Positions 58,849-64,000 of a stretch of 64,000 nucleotides of DNA are shown here, piece by piece (within the stretch, counting starts at the first letter, position 1; each line of letters opens with the position of its first letter). Position numbers and translations under genes: made by a program. The DNA lies in assembly GCF_036370855.1 (NCBI RefSeq), contig NC_088108.1:11059448-11123447 (forward strand), in the 5' to 3' direction. The notes under the pieces were generated by a model. It worked only from the letters and a program-made list of their open reading frames with translations. It made no database searches and was not told the DNA's origin. This stretch comes from Dromaius novaehollandiae (Eukaryota > Chordata > Aves > Casuariiformes > Dromaiidae).

Positions 58849-61244
58849 AGGACCTGATTTTCATCCCAAACCATAAATACAGGTAATAGCAGTGTATGCA
58901 GTGTTCATTTTTGGCAAATACCATTTGAAGGCATAGCTATGCCAGAGGTCAGATTGGAGTCGAAGTTACAAAGTGATGTCATCAGTGAGATACTTCTATT
59001 GTCACTGAAATGAAATGAAAACTGTGTTTGTTTGTATGCTTCCAAGGACAGATTCAGATCTCATTCGTACCAGAGAAAATTACAGATTTAACCCAAAAGA
59101 AAATAAAGAGCACATCAGTTGAGACCTGTAACACTCACTGCCACAAGAGAAGTCAACCTCGGCAAGATACAGTCCCCCCACCCCCTCCTGCAAGCCTTCA
59201 CACAACTCTCAAGAACACTCACTGTCACCTTAGGCAGAAAAGGGAGATAAAGCTTTGTCCTTTGGGACACCAGCTAACCTTTAGAAAAGGCAGAATTTCC
59301 TAAGAGGAGGGATTTTCCATCTCTGTCCTCTGTGGGGTTCCTCCAGTGGCCCGGGAAGCCTGCGGCCGTGAGCGTTGTCAGCAGGACACTGCGCCGTTGC
59401 GGGGAGAGCCTGCCGGCCCCGGGCCGGTGTTCCCACGCTCCTGCTCAATGTCACGGTTCCGACACTACGACCTGACCTTTGCTGCAAGAATCGCGCTTAT
59501 ACTTTTAATCCCTCCCCGTCTCTTTTTTATTGATGCTAAAATGCAGACACTGCTACTTACCAATACATTTTCCCAAAACAGCGAATGCTTAAAAAATGCT
59601 TTAGAGTAAGGGAAAATTCACTTTACCTAGTGTAAGAGGTATTCTGTGTTTATATATAAACCTGAAATGTCTGCATTTTTGTAGTGTTTTGCAAAAACAT
59701 GTATTGCGTGAATGTGGATAAAAAGTGTTTTCCGTCTGATGTACAAATTCACAGCTTTCACGTAGACATGACTTACACAAGGCCTTGCCAATAGGTGAAT
59801 AAGCCTAGGAGCATTTCTGTCTAACAGCTCAATTTGAGAGGAAATTGCCTTGTAACATTACAAGTATTTTGCAATAGCTGCACGATCCTTTAAGTTGTTT
59901 CTCACACTTGCATTTTCAAAGCCTTACACTAGCTCTGACAGAACAACTACAGCATTTTATAACAGAGACAAGTTCTAAGGATATATGGTGCCTCTCATGC
60001 CTTTGGAACACTTGGGCCAATACTGCTATTAATTACTGCTACTTTATGAATGGATTTGGATTAGAAAACAAAACACTTACCTACTGGTTTCTCTGAGACT
60101 GGAAGCAGAAGAAATAGATATGGAATACAGAATACATGTTTGCTTACTCCTAGAGTAGGATTTTTACGCAGGAGGAGATGTGGGTTGTAGAATTCTGATC
60201 ACCACGTGTAAGAGCTCAGATGCCGATGAAGCACCTGGGTCTGGGTAACTACATCTCCAAACACTGTAGCCTGTTCTTCTTTCTTAGCCAAACATATTTG
60301 ATGGCTGTGGCATGAAAACATTTTTAGAAAATAATTGTAGATAAAACGTTAAAACATGGCATTGATAAACACTAGGAGTCATATTCCCTGGGTAGATCAA
60401 GTGAACATAATTCCATTTCTCTTTTTGCTGCTGAGAGAATGTTTTTTGCAGATGCAGATCATCAATTTTGTTGCATTTGTTGCTGCACAGTGCACTCCCT
60501 GCTTGTCTAGTGGACAGTGCAGTGAAGTGTTCAGGATTGCTCAAGTCTACAGCACTTACCCCTCCTGTGGGAAAGGGTTAAACTAGAATGTATGAGAAGC
60601 ATGCATGTAATTCACAATATTGCTGTTTTTCAAAAAAGAGGAAAAAAAGCCAGTTTCACTGAGAAAAATACCAGTTTTTAGAATTCAGAAGTAGACTGCA
60701 CTGAAGTTGCTCCTTTCCCCAAGGCCTTTTCTATGACTTTGGTGAATACTTATGCCTTAATGTAATTTCTAGGTATAGCGTAAGGAAAAATGTAAATGCC
60801 CAGTGAAAGGGAGCACTTTCAAGATTTCCTTCTCCAAGATTTCTAACAGGAAAATATTGACAAATACTGCAGTAAAGAAGTTAAACTCAGTCTTCTCTTC
60901 AAAACAACTGGGCAACTTAAGGCTTCATGTCCTAAATGTTAGTTAAGGCTCAATTGCTTTTTTATTGCAGTTTATTTCCTTCTCTGTCTGAACTGTCTGC
61001 TCAGTGTCTGAAAAATGGGTTTATACTTCACACCATCTGTATTTCAGGCATTATAGCAACTGGTTCATTTGTATTTTCCTAGTAATGATGCAAGTTCTGA
61101 GAAAACTGATACAGCATTCACCTCTCTAACCTTCATTTAATTAGTATTTCTTATCTTTAAATCCAGATATGGATTTTTAAAAAATCTTGCACTTATATTC
61201 TGTACACATGGTGTGAGCTTTCTCATCCTGTATAAAAAAAAGAC

Positions 61245-61250
61245 AATAAA
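61245..61250 (+). terminator. CD99L2: Candidate distal polyadenylation signal
   Basis: AATAAA followed by CACTGGAAAACTAGG and a T7 run. This arrangement is typical of a cleavage site and would give a 3' UTR of about 3 kb. Confidence 0.45.
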
Positions 61251-61515
61251 ACACTGGAAAACTAGGATTTTTTTCATTAGTCCAAAAGTACAGATACAGC
61301 TGTCCTGAGAGTTTACGTACCACCTGTTCTGTGGCTCTTTCTTATAACATGCCTCACTTCTTCAGATTAACTAACGCTATTTCTAATGAAAAAAATTCAG
61401 AAACAGGTTTCTCCATTATATAGAAAACAGAGAATTGATAAGCACTTAACCAGCTCTTTTGCTGTTGTTTATTAGATGAATTACTCACATTTTCCTCTGG
61501 CCATACTGTAGCAGT

Positions 61516-61575
61516 TTCTTCATTTCAGAATACTGTGACATTAGATTCTTCATTTCAGAATATTGCGACATTAAC
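61516..61575. repeat. 30-bp tandem duplication
   Basis: TTCTTCATTTCAGAATACTG, continuing to ACATTAGA, is repeated immediately at an exact 30-bp offset with four differences. It lies downstream of the CD99L2 distal poly(A) signal. Confidence 0.9.
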
Positions 61576-63543
61576 TTCAGATTTTTGGTGGGCACTACAA
61601 GTTTAGCCATTTTCATGCAACCCCATTAAGGAACCCTTACAAGTGCTGTACTATCAGTCTTAACTACTCATTTATTGTCATAAAAATGGAGTTAGTCCGT
61701 GAGACCATTTCAAATTCTGAAAAATTAAAATGTGTAGACAGGCTTGGCCCTTAAAATTTGCCTCTATAACAGATGAGCTTCAGGAACAAATGAAGTTCAG
61801 AAACAATGGCACTGCTAAATTAAAGAATTACATCTTTACAGTGAAATCTTCATTTAAAAGCAAGACATTGTTTATTAATGCAGAAGTGATCTATACCAAA
61901 TGAAGGTTTAATATTATGCTGTGAAAAGACAGATTCGTTTTGCTAATGTGCATGCAAGGATCATGGGGGTAAAAATCAGAATTTGACTACCATTGAAAAA
62001 CAACAAATAAAACAGACTTGACTAGTAAGACATTTTAGGTTTGTTTGTTTGCTTTTGGTGGGCGGGGGTACTGCATTTTGGAAGTAAATTACAAAAGGGT
62101 GGAGCAGGTCATTGTATACATAAAAACCTCTAAAATGCACTAAAACCTTCATATAAAAAAAACAAGCTGTGGACTTTGTGAGAAAAAAAGTATCATTGTG
62201 AAAACCTTCATTTAATGGTAAAAACAAAGTACACATACACACACACTCAAGTCACTAAGCAACTACAATCTATGTATTACCCTACATCCCTATCTACACT
62301 CAGTGTGGCTATTTTTTGGTCCATTTCACTGCCAAGGGTTTTCTGCAGGTTTTCTTTGTATTTTCATGTCCAGTGGATGAATTTCCCATGCAGTGTAAAC
62401 CAAGTTTTTGGCCTTAGCTCCTGCAGAGCTTAGTCTCAACCCTCAAAGTGTTTTATATATCAAACTACTTAGTTCTGACTCATATTTCTCGTAGAAATAA
62501 AATTCTTTCTTCCCAGCCGCCCAAGATCTGGTAGTCAGATCTCTGATATGATATCCACTTACCTGAGATGTCATCTGTCAGCAAATGGGCATTCTTTTCT
62601 TTGCATTTTAACATAAGAATAAAGTTTGCCTTGCCTGGGGAAAAATGCCACATTGCCCATTTTACTTTACCCTCTGCTCTGGGACTCAATCCACATGAAT
62701 GGGATATTTTGATCCCTTATTTCCAGCTCTTGGAGAACCAGCCATTCTTGGAATTATTAAATACAGCATATGAATTAGCACAGCTTTTCTTGAAAAAAAG
62801 AAAAATTAAACATTTCCTGTTTAAAGCTTTAAGCCCTTGAGAGGAAGGCTGCCTAAGTAATTATATGGGAGGGAGGGGAAGGAACAAAAGCAGGCAGATA
62901 AGACTGTTTATCAGCTTTAAAAGCCTTCTTCCATTTCTATTAAACAACAAAAAAAACCCCTTTTATCTGCAAAGGAGGAAAAAGTGTAATTCAGCTTTGA
63001 AACATGACTAAATGGCAATGCCTCTGATGCTGATTCAATCAACTTACTTTACAAGCAAAAAATGGTTTCATTAGTTACCAAAGCTTCAGACCATCCTGGG
63101 ATCCTGGTCAAGTTGCTCCCCCTCTCACGTATCATTTACAATACGCATTCTACAGGTCAAATTTAGCTGCTTGCTGTCTGTGCACATTCCCTTGACCCTC
63201 ATTAGAGTCAAAACAAAAAAACAAAGCAAAAGGAGATCCAGCTATTCAATTAAAAGTTAATAGTTCTGTTCAAGGTACATCAGACAGGGGATAGGGTTCT
63301 GTTCTCTCAACCACTTCAATCCTGTCTTATTAAAAAAAAAGTGACGCAATTAATTTTTAAATCAGTATGATAAAAATCTGAGTATCAGGAAGCAGACCGA
63401 GTACAAAGAGAGCATATTAGTCATCTCTTCTGGACAGAACTATACGTTAACTAGCACATATAAGAGCTATACAATATCTTTGAAAGTTACCATGCTAAAT
63501 ATATAAAAAAATCCACTATGCTTGTAAATATTATAGTAAGACA

Positions 63544-63555
63544 CCCCCCCCCCCC
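63544..63555. repeat. C12 homopolymer
   Basis: An uninterrupted run of 12 C in AT-rich sequence downstream of CD99L2. Confidence 0.85.
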
Positions 63556-64000
63556 ATCCTACCCCTTCACATCAGAGAAGGATTCGTGAGCGATGTTGGA
63601 GCTTGTGGATACACAGGCAGTCAGTCAAAATAAGCAGTATTTTTCTTTGCAAAATTGAATCCTCAGATATTAGCTCTAGGAATCTTAAGTTTTTTAAATA
63701 TCGGAGTGCCCAAGCTAATCCAGTCATCCCTTTCCCATAATTATGGAGGATATGTTGTAATTATTAGCACTAATAAAGAGAAAAAAACTTCAAATGACAT
63801 TCTTCAGCACTGCATTTTAGAGATAATGTGCTTTACTTCAACATACAGTTAAAATGTCAAGGAAATCTGAAGTGTGGAAGAGTTTCATTCAATACCATCA
63901 GCTCAACATATTTTGGCCATGTAAAATTCACTGCTGGCATACTGTTTAACAGATTTTTTTTTTTTTTAAACAGAAAACATCTTTCATCTATTTATTAAAA

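Larger units (their letters stand above)
58229..61265 (+). other. CD99L2: CD99L2 3' untranslated region (end uncertain)
   Basis: AT-rich sequence follows the stop codon with no convincing coding frame. Poly(A) signals AATAAA lie at 58725-58730, 58843-58848, 59102-59107 and 61245-61250. The 58843 site has a GT-rich stretch 40-70 bp downstream, and the 61245 site has a T-rich stretch about 15 bp downstream. A Pumilio-type element, TGTAAATA, lies at 58567-58574. Mammalian CD99L2 has a long 3' UTR, which favours the distal site, but this is inference. A GC-rich patch at 59346-59460 stands out. Confidence 0.5.
61266..64000. other. Non-coding AT-rich sequence downstream of CD99L2
   Basis: No protein family is recognisable on either strand. 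In mammals MTMR1 lies tail-to-tail with CD99L2, so an opposing 3' UTR could enter from the right edge. No MTMR1 coding sequence is visible here. The 30-bp duplication at 61516 and the C12 run at 63544 are the only clear structures. Confidence 0.55.

Noticed and set aside
61266-64000. MTMR1 coding sequence on the minus strand
   Set aside because: No myotubularin-like peptide is recognisable; at most an untranslated region could reach this edge.

Overview
The window looks like nuclear DNA from a bird. It holds one confidently recognised protein-coding gene, CD99L2 (CD99 antigen-like 2), on the + strand. Its 11 coding exons lie between 27,274 and 58,228 and all use GT-AG introns. Joined, they give 771 nt: 256 residues and a stop. 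The transmembrane and juxtamembrane part and the C-terminus match CD99L2 rather than CD99 or XG. The gene spans only about 31 kb, interspersed repeats are sparse, and GC-rich CpG patches alternate with AT-rich sequence. These features suggest a bird; the species cannot be named from the sequence.

Layout. 1-24.9 kb: no gene recognised. It holds homopolymer runs, a TA/CA microsatellite, traces of an ancient degraded repeat and some AT-rich stretches that could be conserved non-coding DNA. 24.94-26.29 kb: a CpG island with no recognisable coding sequence. 26.56-28.3 kb: the CD99L2 promoter CpG island with exon 1 (signal peptide), followed within 250 bp by a GC-rich 41-bp minisatellite. 27.3-45.35 kb: intron 1 (18 kb), with several internal GC-rich patches and two AT-rich candidate regulatory stretches. 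45.35-58.23 kb: exons 2-11. Intron 3 carries about 1.5 copies of a CpG-dense 471-bp satellite-like unit full of CGAT/TATCGATA motifs. 58.23-61.3 kb: a probable long 3' UTR with alternative poly(A) signals. 61.3-64 kb: AT-rich non-coding sequence.

The protein reads as a type I membrane sialomucin-like adhesion molecule. It has a signal peptide, a Cys-free and N-glycan-free acidic/Thr-Pro-Lys ectodomain built from short repeated modules, one transmembrane helix, and a short tail with a V-x-Y-x-x-L motif. Every internal exon is a multiple of three and in phase 1, so the ectodomain modules could be skipped without a frameshift. No bacterial-type operon, CRISPR array, tRNA, rRNA or intact mobile element is visible. 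The least explained sequences are the intron 3 satellite, the intron 1 minisatellite and the orphan CpG island upstream.
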